Origin: Larimichthys crocea
Lineage: Eukaryota > Chordata > Actinopteri > Sciaenidae
DNA: 64,000 nt
NCBI RefSeq assembly: GCF_000972845.2
Contig: NC_040011.1
Coordinates: 25,462,379-25,526,378 of the forward strand
Direction of reading: 5' to 3'
The notes below the pieces were generated by a model that worked only from the letters and a program-made list of their open reading frames with translations, was not told where the DNA came from and did no database searches. The position numbers and the translations under genes are program-made. This document shows, piece by piece, positions 13,769 to 34,900 of this stretch. The first letter of the stretch is position 1, and every line of letters starts with the position of its first letter.

Positions 13769-13910
13769 GTTGCGCTAAAAATGAGGCTGTGAGAGCAATA
13801 TTTGTATATTTCTGAGAGGCTTACAGCTCTATTGCTGACCTTCACGTGTATGTATGGACGACAGGAAACAGGAAGCAGCTCGGCCAATCACAGAGCGCGT
13901 TCTTCTGTCA
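13769..13910 (-). promoter_or_regulatory. timm8a: Probable timm8a promoter region
   Basis: The bases directly upstream of the timm8a ATG include an inverted CCAAT box on the timm8a strand (plus-strand CCAATCAC near 13883) and GC-rich words. No TATA box is evident. Start site not determined. Confidence 0.35.
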
Positions 13911-14130
13911 TCATACATACGTCATTTGTTACACTTGTTCCTGAAATCTGACTAAATGTTATTTATTTGTTATTTATTTGTTATTAGGTCATTTTATTGT
14001 TTTAAGTAATGTGCCTTTTATGAGTGTCTGTACATTATTCTATCCTAAAACAAAACGATATTGATGATTATTATTCATAAATCATTTTCACATGATGGTT
14101 CAGTCACTTCAAAGCCTGGCATACTTGGCT

Positions 14131-14136
14131 TTTATT
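14131..14136 (-). other. btk: Candidate btk polyadenylation signal
   Basis: TTTATT on the plus strand gives AATAAA on the minus strand, about 375 bases beyond the btk stop at 14507. Confidence 0.4.
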
Positions 14137-14506
14137 TGTGCAATACACATGTTCTCACAAAGCTTGTTTCCACATGCAAAGGTGTCTACTTTTCACAATG
14201 ATTTCACCTTGTACAATGCACAGAATACAATAAAGACAGATACAATATTTCTTTAATCCAATAACTTTCAATAAAATATACACATTATAAATGCTAGGAC
14301 TGTATTTTCTGATAATGTGATAGGAAGGCTGTTCTAATGAATGATTTATAGTGACATTCACATTATACATATTCACATTACAGAGGACCTCGGTGTGGCT
14401 ATGCAGTCCCACGTTCAAGCTGTTGTAATGATTCCCATGGACGCAGAGATGTTGCTCTGTGAGGATTAGAGTGAACTGTTTCCGCTGGTGTTGATTCTTC
14501 TGAGGT

Positions 14507-20348
<5,842 letters not shown>

Positions 20349-23014
20349 GATTCAGTCAGGATTAATCTACGTGAGAACAAGGAATAATGAATACCTTCAT
20401 ATTGCATACACCTGGCTGTTTTCTTTCCTGCAGAACAACATTAAACATTTGCACCTCCACTCAAACAGTAATCACTTTGCCGAGAGCTGTGACTGACTCA
20501 GCATTACCACTCTGCTTAGCTTCGCAATATAAAGCAGGCTTTTGTGTTGTTGCATTTCACACAACTTTACACTTCCTTTAAACTTTACACTTCACAGAAT
20601 TTAAGTTAATATCTACTCTTCAGTGCCCCTATATCACGTGAGAGTATAGATCTGGAAAGAGATGAAGAGACATGCAGCATGAGTGTGAGCATGTATCAGC
20701 GTGTGATTAGCTGTAGTTTGCATAAGCTCTGCTTTTACTGCCAGAAACATCCTCTGTTTCCAAACCCCAGCTACCCCCTCGCATGTACATGTATTTCCCT
20801 CATTGTATCCTTGTCAGCAACACACTAGGTCAATGACCCAACTGCTTTTGGGCACTGGGAAACTGTAAGGAGATTGTGGACAAGTGCATCCACCAAATCT
20901 TGGCTCCGCTATGTCGTCCTAATGCGATGGTTTGGCATTGTTCCCTCATTTCTCTTCTTATTGCTTGATATGAAAAAAAGTATCGGATAAAACACAATCA
21001 ATTGCACCCAAACATTTCTGACAATTGTATTTCAATGTATTAGATGTCTTTCACACATCTAAATTTATGTGATATTAAAAACACACAAATGCACGTACAT
21101 TTTGTATGCTAATTTTATAACCCAGAAACCTGGTTATTAATACAGCAACCCAGTTCATGTAACACAGTAAAATATGTGTACTTATTTCTTTGGTGCTTAC
21201 AAAAAGTAAGACACATACATGAAATTAGTTTACTGGTAGAGTTAGGTAGGTAAATAAAAAAAGGTTATGGAAGTTTATTGTCTCAATGTGTCTCTCAGTG
21301 TCTTTTCAGCATCTGCAAAGCACTAGTGTTGAACTAAAACTCCAAAATTAGACTAGGTCAAAGTTGATACCATAGTGAGATTAGAGTGTAGTGAGGCAAA
21401 GAACCCTAACCCTAGCCCATTAGCATCTTTTGAGGGATGAGGGTCATGTAATATCAACTCATCCTAAAACAGCATCTAATATCTTCTAAGATATGGAACA
21501 TAACTCATTATATATGGTAAATGATTGTTTCATTCAGAATTAAAATGCAGTATAAGAAGAAAATCACCACAAATGCTGTAAAAAAAGGTGAACAATTCCA
21601 CCAGTGACGGGTCAATGTGTAGACTTAGCACTTACTATGAAACAAGCAGAGCTAAAATTTAAATTAAAGCCACCTCTTTAACCAAAAAGCACGTATTATT
21701 TTCAAATGCAAAAAAGGTAAACTATCACTATCTCTCAAAGGTATGAAATCACAGCGATGTAAGTGAAACATGGACTTTCAGATGTTTAGACTCACCCTCG
21801 TCACACAGCTGAATACTCATTGCTTGTTCGTCTTTGTCAGATGTGTTTGCACTTCAGCTCAGCCTATTTTCAGCTTGTGAGCACTTCCTTCTATCATCTG
21901 AACTGTAACGCTACCAGAAGCTTCTCTCACTCAATGCTAACCAGGAGCGAGACATTTCTTCACTCTACACTGACTATACGTATTGGTTTTGTTTGTGCCG
22001 TCATGAACAGACAGTATTGTTCCCTTTTCTGTGAAACATTGTTTATTCATTCCTCATTTGTCACCGCCTAATGTTTTCTCACATCACTAACATGAGGAGA
22101 GGTCAACAACCTCTGTAGATAAAAAACTGATGTGCCCCCCCCCCCACGCCCTCTCAGCAATTAGAACCGGTCGACCGAAACTGTGCATCTGTATTTCACT
22201 GTATGATGGCTACCAAAAGGAGATTTTTGTGTGTCTCTCTTTTTGAAGGGAGTTGACTCACTGTGGCTGACACAGACAAACTCATAGGGAAGTTGCATCA
22301 GTGCTGTACTGCAACATAAAGAAAGAAGAAACCCAGCGGCCCTGCAGCACTTTAACCTGAAATATATATCTCTCTCCTAAATGAAGTTGTCTTTTTTTTT
22401 ATTATCAGTATTTAAAATGTTAGTTACTGATGTGTGATGTATGCTAGGAAATACACCACAGTTAGATTCTGCAGAATTCTCCTATGTTTCTGCACAGCAC
22501 AACAACACCCTGACAGTTTTTTTTTTCTCACTTTCTAATGCGCAGTCTCTTGCATGTTCTTGGGTTGTGAGAAAGAAATACATTTATAACTGTACACATA
22601 TCAACTTTTCAGAAAACCAAAAGCCAACAGTGGCCATAAGTTCATCCTTAAAATAACCATTTTAATCTCAAAGAATCAACTAATCGGAAGATAACATAGA
22701 TTTGAATATATTTAAACCATTTCTGTCATTGCTGTCAGAGTGCAACTGATCTTTATAACCTGTGAAAATCACCAGCTATGTCACCAACTCAAGGCATGTG
22801 AGGTAATGCAACATGTTTTAAAATGAAAAGGCCTTAATAAAATAAGTTTGAACATGTGTATTAGGCCAGAATGCAAGTATTTATTTTGTAGGTTGATGCT
22901 TGATTAGTATGACACAGCAACTATAACCATATTATTAAAGACTCGGTCTAACAGGAACCTGTGATGATGCTCTCTTTCCTGATGTTTCCTGACAGATAAG
23001 TGGTATATGCGAGA

Positions 23015-23104
<90 letters not shown>

Positions 23105-24220
23105 AGGTCAGAAAAAAAAACAAGGTTGACAAGTATGTTTAGTACAAGACAGAAGGGTTAAATCTAACCACAAATAATTGATCCACACACATGCTAAGAT
23201 ACCACATCAGTTTTACATTGTGGTGTTCTGTGGAGGCCAATTTTAGTAATACATAAGTGGGAATTAGCTTTTTCTGTGTGTGAAATGTCTTTAATTGTGA
23301 CGTGTTAAAGCGCTCTACAGCAATTCACAGGCTACAAACTGTGTCATGTGTAGATGATAAAGATAACCACAAGAAACTAACTGATTATAACGCCACCACA
23401 CATCTAAACCACGTTAGTGCTGCAAGAAATGTTTATAAAACATGCAACAAGTACAGCAGAATACACATACTCCATCAGTGTCAACCAAACATTCACAAAC
23501 AAGACTAGCATTGCATTGGAGTAAGTACAGGATTTTAGGATTTGCATACAAACTGAATGTTACAGGGTTTCGGTTGTTGCACGAATCTACATATCATGCA
23601 TACTTATTACTACTTTTGTCCACGTAAGAAATGCATTAATTTAGCGGCTTTCTGTCATTTGAACAAATGACTAAAAATACATCTTGAACCTCACAGCTTA
23701 CATGAAAAGATCTTTCACTTACCCAGGCACCAAAAAAAGTCAAGCATCAGACAGATAACTATAGATGCTGTGGCTTGAAGCGGTGGCATGAACCTTTGGC
23801 TTAGTTGCTTGCCTTCCATAAAATGTGTGTGTTAGTCTGTGATGCAAGAAACTTAAACCCACCCACAGAGAGGAATCGACTAGGCTTACTTCCCCTTTTT
23901 CTTCCTGCTCATTTTCATATCAGCCCTCTGGACAGTTTTGGTGATAACTGGAAGTGGACTAAACATTAACGCAGGACCATATTTGTGTAGGTTGTTGCAT
24001 GTAGTTAAACTCTTAAACTTTTATTACAGGGGATTTTTTAAATTTTATTATTATTACCATTCGATTTAAATAGGCTATAACATGCATAAGAGATGAACAA
24101 ACTTTAGACTGATGTAGGTACTATATAATCTGCTAAGTGTGTAGACTTTACTCCCTGAATTAACTTCAATTCAACATGTTTAATATTTGTTTGTTTGTAT
24201 GTTTGTCCTCCTGCAGTATC
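20349..24220. other. Upstream region between btk and rpl36a (head-to-head)
   Basis: I recognise no coding exon in this 3.9-kb stretch. It contains the unlocated btk promoter and, probably, an untranslated btk first exon; an acceptor ending CACGTAG on the btk strand lies just upstream of the ATG. It also holds an 11-C run at 22135-22145 and a GT/GA microsatellite at 23017-23101. Purine-rich motifs suited to PU.1-type factors (GAGGAA, AAGAAGGAA-like) occur, but none is diagnostic. Confidence 0.55.
23017..23101. repeat. Compound GT/GA microsatellite
   Basis: About twenty-one GT units (23017-23059) pass directly into about twenty GA units (23060-23101). No coding meaning. Confidence 0.95.
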
Positions 24221-24223
24221 CCG

Positions 24224-24237
24224 CCGCTAGGGGGCAG
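24224..24237 (+). promoter_or_regulatory. CTCF-like core motif
   Basis: CCGCTAGGGGGCAG fits the CTCF core consensus CCGCNNGGNGGCAG exactly at its defined positions. It lies about 100 bases upstream of the rpl36a ATG, between the divergent btk and rpl36a genes. Binding is inferred, not shown. Confidence 0.6.
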
Positions 24238-24239
24238 CC

Positions 24240-24325
24240 TGTGCAGCCTGATCACCGCTCGCAGCTACATTAGAGACTCCTTCCGGTCTCTACCTTCCTC
24301 TTTTCCTCTGCATCGGGTCGCAGCC
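24240..24325 (+). promoter_or_regulatory. rpl36a: rpl36a promoter and 5' TOP leader
   Basis: Just before the ATG is a pyrimidine run (CTACCTTCCTCTTTTCCTC, about 24291-24309), as expected for the 5' terminal oligopyrimidine tract of vertebrate ribosomal protein mRNAs. An ETS-like CTTCCGG at about 24281 lies before it. The transcription start is probably a C within or just before this run. Confidence 0.6.
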
Positions 24326-26819
<2,494 letters not shown>

Positions 26820-26859
26820 ACTGTGGCTCCGTCTTCTGGAGGACATTGTCACTATTTTC

Positions 26860-26865
26860 AATAAA
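26860..26865 (+). other. rpl36a: rpl36a polyadenylation signal
   Basis: Canonical AATAAA lies 41 bases after the stop, giving the very short 3' UTR usual for ribosomal protein mRNAs. Confidence 0.8.
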
Positions 26866-27158
26866 TGGATTAAAACAAACTGGAGTTTGGCCTGTCCTTC
26901 ATCTGTGTCACGATACTTGTCAGGTGTGCAATATTCAAGCTTTGTCTTTCAAAGATCCAGTGTGTACTGCAGCAACATAACCACTGTTTCTGGTCAAATG
27001 AACCTCAGTGAAAGTATCTTTGTCGGAATACTTGCCATAATATCTGATAAAACAAGCAGTTGCCAGTCAGTTGCATACAAAAACAATTGTGTGCAAAAAT
27101 TCTTTTTTTTTTTTTTTTTAAAACACCAATACCTGTTTGTTTTAAAATCACCTGAGCA

Positions 27159-30100
27159 CTACAAACTGGTGTTGTGCTTGCGTTTGACTGACGTGTTCTT
27201 CCGGTGCAGCTTGGAAAGCCCCTTAAAGTCTTTGCTGACGGGAGTGACAGTCAGCAGAGCGGTGCCTGAAGGGTTGACGGATAAAACAATTTTGCTCTGC
27301 TGAGTCTGAACACCCATTTCCTTATACTGAGGCAGGATCTGTGTGACGTTACACTGAGGGTCACAGATCTTCCAGCCAGGAACTGCTCTGATGGCAAGAC
27401 CTCTGGGACCACCAATCTCCTGTCTGTTCAGCACGGCGACGGCCAGTTGGTTCTTCGACAGAGGCCTCTCCCACACTTCAAAACTATCTACCTGTAGAAC
27501 AAGTCATGTTTTATTCTTTGTGCAGTACTATTCCATACTTAAAATCGCTGTTAATACATTATCAATGTCATTAAGATGACTAGTCAAAGTCAGTGTCTAC
27601 AAGACTTCTACCAAAGCATTTAATCTTTCTACAAAAACTCAATGTACTCTAAATGCTGACAGATGTCATTCCAGGAGTTGATCAGACATTTGTGTCACCT
27701 CTCACCCACCTTGGCAGTACGGTATCCCTGCTTGCCCAGAGGGTCCTGGCTGATGGCTATGATGAGTCTGTTCTGAAGCAGCTTCTTGGAGCGAGGACAA
27801 ATGTCCCTCAGATCATTGGACATGAGCAGAGGGGCTGCCATGATGGCCCACAATGCCATCTGAGACTCCTGCTGGTCGTGACTCAGCCCAAAGTTCCCAA
27901 TCACGAGCTAGAAAAATGGACCAGTGTCATTAATATGTAAATAGCAAGGCAAGTTAGGCTTATGGACAGCATGCAGTGCATCAAATGTTGAGAAATTTAA
28001 AGGAATAGTTTGACATTTGGGAAATTTCACCTTGCCAAGAGTAACCCTCAGAGTGATCTTCTACCATATTGTTCAGTGAGAAAAAAGGTTAATTCCCCAA
28101 AGTATCAGACTATTTCTTCAGGTGCCAGTGGACCTGCAGTTCATTAACAAACCACCACCATCTTCAAAATGTAGCAACTGGCAACTGATGTACCATATCG
28201 GGGTCGTTCCAGCCCCCAGGTCCAGCCGAGGGGACAATGATGTCTTGATGAGAAGCCGTCCAGTCAAAGATGGATTTAATAGAGCTCCATGAGTCGTACA
28301 CGTCATCAAAGTTGCGCCAGTGGTTACACGTCTCACGGATGGCTGTATAGTTTGGCTGCAGGCACAGAAATACTCCTTTATGTCATATAACACTTGATGT
28401 ATGGTGTCAAAGTGCAGCTGACGGTCATTAATAGGTATTCTTTATATCTATTTTTACTGTTTGGGTAGAGTCTTAGAACTTGAAGCGATATGTTGAAATT
28501 TAAAGTAGGGTTACAATTAACGTTTTCTCAATTAATAGAACAGTTGTTTTCTGGGGCATCCTCACATTGGGGGAAGCTGGAATCAGAGAATATTTAGCAC
28601 TTGCTTAAAAAAAAATGACTAATTTGATTGATTAACTACTGCAGCTCTAAATTTAAGTAAAGACAAATTACTTCTCACTCACCTGCTGGAAAGGCCACTC
28701 ATACAAAGGCCACTCACAGGAGTAAAGGATACTTCTTCCGGTTTTGTTCAGTGCTTTCGACATGCTCATGTAACCTTAACCAGAACAAAGTCACTAACTG
28801 TTAGATTAAACTCCAACAAAGTTCTGAGTGAGAGTAGAACTGAAAAATTACCAAGAACATTGATAAAGATGTGATTAGAAAGTTAACATATCACGTTCCC
28901 AAGTTTATTCATGTATACTATACATCAGTGGGCCTTATTAAGTAACATTTGCTTCAGGGTCTAGCTTGACATTTCATGTAGTATCTCCATGTTCCAATAA
29001 TTGTAAATTTTGCTCACCATCTCCCAGCGATTTCCAGTCCATAAAGCAGCCATCAAACTTGAGCAGATCCACATCCCAATCCGCAAAAGTCTGAGCATCT
29101 GTCTCATAATAACCCAAGCTGCCAGGGTATCCAGCACATGTATTTTTCCCCACATCTGCATAGATACCCAGCTTCAGCCCTTTAGAATGGACCTTAAAAC
29201 ATAAAAAATGAATTCATTGATTTAGTTTAAAATGTACTGACTGCTGTTTTGATTTTGCCAAGTTGTGGATATGTACCAGTAGGTGGCGATGTTGCACAGG
29301 TAAAAGCTTGATGCCTCAGTTACAGGACACAGCTCTCTGCCTTAGTGGGCCTAAATATAATCTACCTGAGCCTGGTGAACATCACTTTTTGGGAATCAGC
29401 CTGTCATAGTGGTCTCAAACTCAAGAGAGCTTCTCCGCATTGTGACTGTAGCAAAGACGGTGAACGACAGCATACTCCTACATATAAGACAATATATGCC
29501 AGCGAATCACCCACGACTCCAGGGGGTTGAATTTCCACTGTTATGAAATCTGAGACCTGGGTTCCACATCTGGTCCTTTCCCCTTCATTATGTAAATAAT
29601 TGCAGGTCGGCTGAGTTGGATGTATAATGAATATGTAATCTGACTGGGTAATCACTTTTTTACTTAACCAGGGGTTCCCAAACTTTGTATTTGTCAAGGT
29701 TTTCCAAACTTAAGACGCATTGCACCACAGATTCATTAACACATCTGTTGGAAAGTGTCTCAAATATGACACGGTTTACCATTATATAGCTGTGTACACT
29801 ATCTATAATGCAGCCTAATAAAAATGAAAATAAATATACTACATGCTTTCATTGTGCTACTGAAACAGCCGAAGTTAAAGTATTTCTCACATTCTTAAGT
29901 CTATCTGAACCCCTCTCTCTTTGATGTCTATGGAGGAATTATGGCATTAATCCTATATTCACTCTCCATACCGCTTTTATACCTTCTACTCACATAGTCG
30001 GCCAGTTTTTTGATGCCTCCTGGGAATCTTTTGGGGTCTGCCTGAAGGCGGCCCTGGGCATCGCGCTGGTGGGAGGGCCAGCAGTCATCAATGCAGACGT

Positions 30101-31772
30101 ATTCGTAACCGGCCTCTTTCCAACCCTCCTTCACCATCACATCTGCCATCTGCATGTACAGACGCTCACTGCCAGGGCAACAGGAGGACACAGGCGGGGC
30201 TCATATTATCAGTTAGATGCCAGTGTTCAATGTCATATGCAAGAGCAATACGGCAGACACAAATACATGCTATTTTCATAAAAAACAAATACCAGTTTTT
30301 CCTCTTGTTCAGGGCTTTCTGGGGACTGTTGTGCACAGGAAGTGAAGCATTTTATGTTCGTTACTAATCAGCAAATAGGTTCCTAAAATAAAAACTGGGA
30401 GCAGGAACTTACATCACATCTGAAGTGCTCTGCATTCATCAAAGAAAACACGCAGACTTGAGCAACTTGTAATTATAACTAAATCTGCAATCATTAGTCG
30501 GTTAATTGCTCGTCCATTTTAAGAAGGCTAATAAGAAAAGCAAGCCATGCCAAACATTTGCTAGCTCCGGCTTCTCAACATTTGATGATTTGCTGCTTTT
30601 CTTCCTCATACGATAATAAACTGCATATCTATCAGGAGGCGTCACTTTGAGCTCTGGAAATGGGTTATGTTTTTATGGGGTTTTTTGTGTATGTGTGTGC
30701 TTCTTGAATCACTTACTCCAGATTTACTGATGCAATCCTGATTGTAAAATTAGCATCTAATAATCATGAGAAAAAGTGGAATCAGAATCTGTCTGCTTAA
30801 TATTTGCCCATACCAGCGTCTCAAATGAGACAAGGTTGCATTTGCTCATCATATATTATAATAAACTGAATATCTTTGGGTTTTAAGAAACAAAATGAGA
30901 CTTTTGAAGCAGTCACCTTGGGTTTCAAGAAACATTTATGGCCATGTTTCACTGTTTATAATCAATCATAATCACTGGTTGCAGCCCTCCTAATTTGATG
31001 TGTTTCTCTTCTCTATCATTCTTCTCTTTTAAAATCCAATAATCTGTATGTTACCACATTACCCAACCGATCTCTCCCTCTGGAATGTGTGCAGGCCTGT
31101 ATGTTCAGTTTACACAGCACATATTCGAATGACGTATGAAATAAAGATCTCATAATTACAAGATAGATGTCATAATTATAATATAATATGACCTAATAAT
31201 TACACTGACCATTTTAAAGGTGACATTATTATTACACATGACAGCGATATGAGGTTGTGGTTATATGATAACACAAAATAAATCATGCTTACAAGGAAGT
31301 TTTGTTTGTTTTTCTTATTAATGCATCACTTCCTGGGTTGGATCCTGTTTATCCTGTTATTAGCAGGATCCCACTTGACTTATACAATATAAAATATCAA
31401 ACATGTCATATATGTTGAATCACTTTTATGGGATTTAAGAAGAGACATTTAATAAATGAGATGTTTGAAGAAGAAGGAGGAGGAGTTTAAGTGTTTCTCA
31501 TAGAGGACAATGAGTCACAGCAGGACTTAATGACTGCTTTCTTTGTGTGTTAGCTCACAAACATGTCAGATTGTGCCGGATCACCTGCCATCTGACAGCT
31601 CTATCTCTTACCTGATGCAGTTATCGGGATCCCTGTCACAGTCGGTATTACACATGAATCTCTCCCAGTGTAACCAGCCCATTGTGGGTTTCAGCGCCAG
31701 GCCATTGTCCAGCGCTTCAGCAGCGGGGCGGATTAAAGCGACGAGCGCGACGACAAACACAGCTCTGCACAT
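27159..31772 (-). CDS. gla: Alpha-galactosidase A
   Basis: Seven exons (minus): 31772-31612, 30168-29994, 29192-29018, 28774-28683, 28355-28194, 27907-27710 and 27491-27159. Phases join to 431 residues (human 429, also seven exons). This lysosomal glycosidase removes terminal alpha-galactose from globotriaosylceramide and other glycoconjugates. Residues 1-20 are a hydrophobic signal peptide ending AEA, followed by [20 protein letters not shown]. The (beta/alpha)8 barrel follows: CIDDCW, LLKFDGC with nucleophile D159, and HWRNFDD with acid/base D219 (human D170 and D231). WNDPDM and [10 protein letters not shown] are also kept. The last exon codes the beta-sandwich domain and a basic tail. NAGA is excluded by the human-like GLA exon pattern and synteny with rpl36a. 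N-glycosylation sites remain at N180 and N203. Confidence 0.96.
27990..28095. repeat. Repeat tail in gla intron 5
   Basis: AAAGGAATAGTTTGACATTT followed by GGGAAATTTCACCTTGCC matches the end of a repeat family I recall from percomorph genomes, whose other parts resemble 4240-4560 and 16560-16790. Borders are approximate. Confidence 0.45.
28500..28660. repeat. Decayed interspersed repeat in gla intron
   Basis: Contains TACAATTAACGTTTTCTCAA, GAACAGTTGTTTTCTG and GATTGATTAACTACTGCAGC. This is the reverse orientation of the family also seen near 8470 and 30500. Noncoding. Confidence 0.45.
29668..29930. repeat. hAT-like terminus CAGGGGTTCCCAAAC in gla intron 2
   Basis: CAGGGGTTCCCAAACTTTGT at about 29668 is like the termini of several hAT families (CAGGGGTTCCCAACC type). 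No reciprocal terminus or target duplication was found, so the right border is a guess. Confidence 0.35.
30500..30990. repeat. Decayed interspersed repeat in gla intron 1
   Basis: Phrases TGCCAAACATTTGCTAGCTC, GATTTGCTGCTTTTCTTCCT, AAACTGAATATCTTTGGG and GGTTGCAGCCCTCC follow the order of one repeat family I recall from percomorph genomes. Two fragments seem interleaved with other sequence. Noncoding. Confidence 0.5.
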
Positions 31773-31960
31773 GTTTCAACTCGACTCTTTTCGGACAGCA
31801 ATGACAATAATAAAAACGAATGTTTTTTTTGTTGTTGATCTATTTCCTCATTCAAAAAACGCATTCAGCCCGCCCACTTGATGATTGAGGCAAATCTGGA
31901 CCAATGATATCAAAATGCGTCTGCAGCTGTCCAATGACGTCTCGCTCAGAGTCTTTTACT
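31773..31960 (-). promoter_or_regulatory. gla: Probable gla promoter region
   Basis: Upstream of the gla ATG, on the gla strand, lie CCAAT-type boxes (plus-strand ATTGG of TCCAATGAC near 31930 and ACCAATGATATC near 31900). There is no clear TATA box. The first exon region is locally GC-rich. Start site not determined. Confidence 0.4.
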
Positions 31961-34900
31961 ACAAACTAGGAAGCGCTGAGGCTCAGGTGAGAAGTCAGCT
32001 GACATGGCATGACAGGGTCATAATCACGTGCACAAACGATAATAAATGTTAAATGTTAAATCCAGTGGTGGAGGAAGTATTTATTAGCATTTATTTGGAG
32101 TATATCTTTGCAGCAATAGGATACAGTTTTCATTCATATGTTTTCATTAGTGTATAATCGCCTGAGTATGAGAATCGTTGTGTTTTTGTTGCCTTAAAAT
32201 GAGCCCTCTATGGGAGTGGGTCCTCTTCTATGGAGTCCACCATGCTGAAAGGTCATTTTTGTACAGTAGCCCAGAGCAGACAAACTAAACACTGAATACT
32301 AAATATGGCCTTTTGCTTTTTATGCGAATTTTGCAGCTAGAGTTTTTCCAACATGCTCGGAAGTTTAGGAGAATTTTCTCAACCCATGAAAGAACACTTA
32401 ATGCTTCAGTTTCTTAGAAACATTCATATGTTTTTTTAGTTTGCAGGTTTACGATTGTTGTTCTCACTGTGGGTTTCTAGTCCACCAGTGGAGACTTTAG
32501 GAACTGCACCACTTTTATTGCAGCTTTTGTATGAATCAGTCAGGCTTATTAGTGATATAGGTAGATTTGAGACCTCTGGACAGTAGCTGGCGGATAAAAG
32601 CCTCAGAAGTCCTCTTATGCTATAGCATTTTTTCATGAGGACATTTAGGGTAAATTGAGGGAGTGAACCACCATCTTGTGTCTGAAATAAAATCAGGTTT
32701 TCATCTCTTCTCAGCTGTAAGAGAAAAACAAACAGATGGGTATCTATTTTTCTATCTATTTGTATCTGCTTTCCAACAGACACTAAAAATGAAAGAAAAT
32801 AGCCCACTTTACCCAACTGTTCCCTGAGGAGCCTAGCTAATCAAAAATACCACACACGCTATCCGCAATAATGTAGGACTATGTACATATCGACGGTGCT
32901 GCAAGCTGTTTATTAGCTCCAGATCTAAGACAATATTTTGTCTGGTGCAGATGTTAAATTAATTACAGGATAGGATTCAATTCAGCTGTAAATGGACACC
33001 CTGCTACAGAACCAAATTAATCCTGGATGTTTTTTCCTTGTAAAAATTGCCAGAGAGATCTTTTCACACATGCAGAGAGAGTGATGGGTTTTGTGTTCAT
33101 TTGCCATTTAAGGAGACAGCTGGCAGTTGTTTATTTGCTAATCAAATACTTGAGAGTTTGTACAGACGCAAAAAGAGTTGAAACTTTACAGAGATGACAT
33201 CAGTGGACTGCCACAGTAAAACCTCCCTGTGATCATACTCCTGACTGCCTATCATTGTTGTGAATGACTCATTGCGTCTGGTATTGAGAGGAGTCAAAAC
33301 AAATGAGACAGCATCCATGAGTTGGCGCAACACCAGATTATGACAATAATCTGCATCCCCGCTGCTGGCTGTATGTAAAAAGGGAGCATTAATAAACACA
33401 AAAACTGACCTTTTAGTGAAATGTCAGGGGTGTCTATTTGAACCCTAAACATTATCAGAGGCTTTACCCAGGGACAGGCCTGATACAAACAATTTGTCAC
33501 TTGGTATAGTTCATATCAGTGCCAGTGAGCAAAGGCGTCAAGGCTCTAAATGTCAGATTTCAATTTGACCCAACCCCCTGCTGATGGATGGACCAATCTG
33601 GCTCACTTGAATACATTGTTTTCCCTTTGTAAAAATGGGATCTTGCCAACTGTCATGATTGAGATACTTTTTTTTTTTTCCTGCAGCACATAAAAGAGCA
33701 CTACGCCTCTATCTATACACTGGTTAATTGAGATTGTTGACAGACGGGCAACCTGTGCTTTTTGTCTGACTTATGGCTCCCCAGAACTTTGACGCCAATC
33801 CATTATGTCCCTTTCTTCGTCTTCTTCTTCGTCACGTAATTGAAGCGATTGTCATGGCTGACTTATGTTGGTAACTTTGTTATGAAGTGTATGGGGATAC
33901 AACGAAAGGGAAAGCTGTTATGGTGCCAAGGAGTTCCATTATTGTATTGATCTATAGGGACAGGTGGCGGCACGAACAAATGTCATCAAAAAGTTGTGCC
34001 TCTATAAATGCGGCACATCACACCCTCAGTGGAAAAATCATTTATTGTCTTGTAATTAGCTGCTTAAGTTGCTTATGTGACTGTCACAAGGGAAGCATGT
34101 GCTAATATTGCTACTTTAATTAGATCCTGGTTGAACTGAGAAACTGAGAAATGGCTTTTGGTAATAATAATTGGTGTTAATTGATGATATTTTTAGCTTA
34201 GTTGATTTTAAGTAGAGTAACAAATAATTTAAATTCTCTGATTTCTTGAATACAGGCATTTGATTTAGGCTTTCTATGAGATCAGTTAACATACATTGTA
34301 AAACATATCACTTGACTATCTCTAATTACATCTTTGACAATCTATTGCCTGACGCCGACTTGCCTCTGATGTTTCCCGCTTCATAATAGATGTCAGAAAA
34401 CCTTTTAAAGACATTTATCGTGACATCACAGATACTATTCTATCATGTCTGTCAATGGGATTTACATATATAGTCAATTGGTTTTGGTTAATTTTGCCTT
34501 AATATGACAGTGAACAGTGTGAATGACATAGAACAAAGCTCCATGGTATATATCTTAAACATTTCTACCATGCAGAATTTTGATGTAATGTTTAGTTTTT
34601 CATTTATTTAAGATACCTCTAATTACATTGTGACTAGTAAGAATGAAACATTAAGTTGCATGGTGATTGAAAATTCAAAATATCTTTAATTAGGTTTTCA
34701 ATGATTCATTCTTTCTGGTCAAATTGTAATTAAAAAGTCATAAATGGAGTGCAGAGAGTTTTAATATGAATACCCTCAGTCTTATCTACAGTATGTTAGA
34801 TCTGTGCCCTAGATTTCTTTGCGTGTGAAGTTATAGTATTGTTAGTTATTTTATTTCATTTTCATTTTCATGTTCACCAGCTGGGAAGCATGTAGTGCAG

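Noticed and set aside
23017..23101. Possible CRISPR-like or satellite array
   Set aside because: It is a simple dinucleotide microsatellite without spacers, and the host is a vertebrate. No CRISPR array exists in the window.
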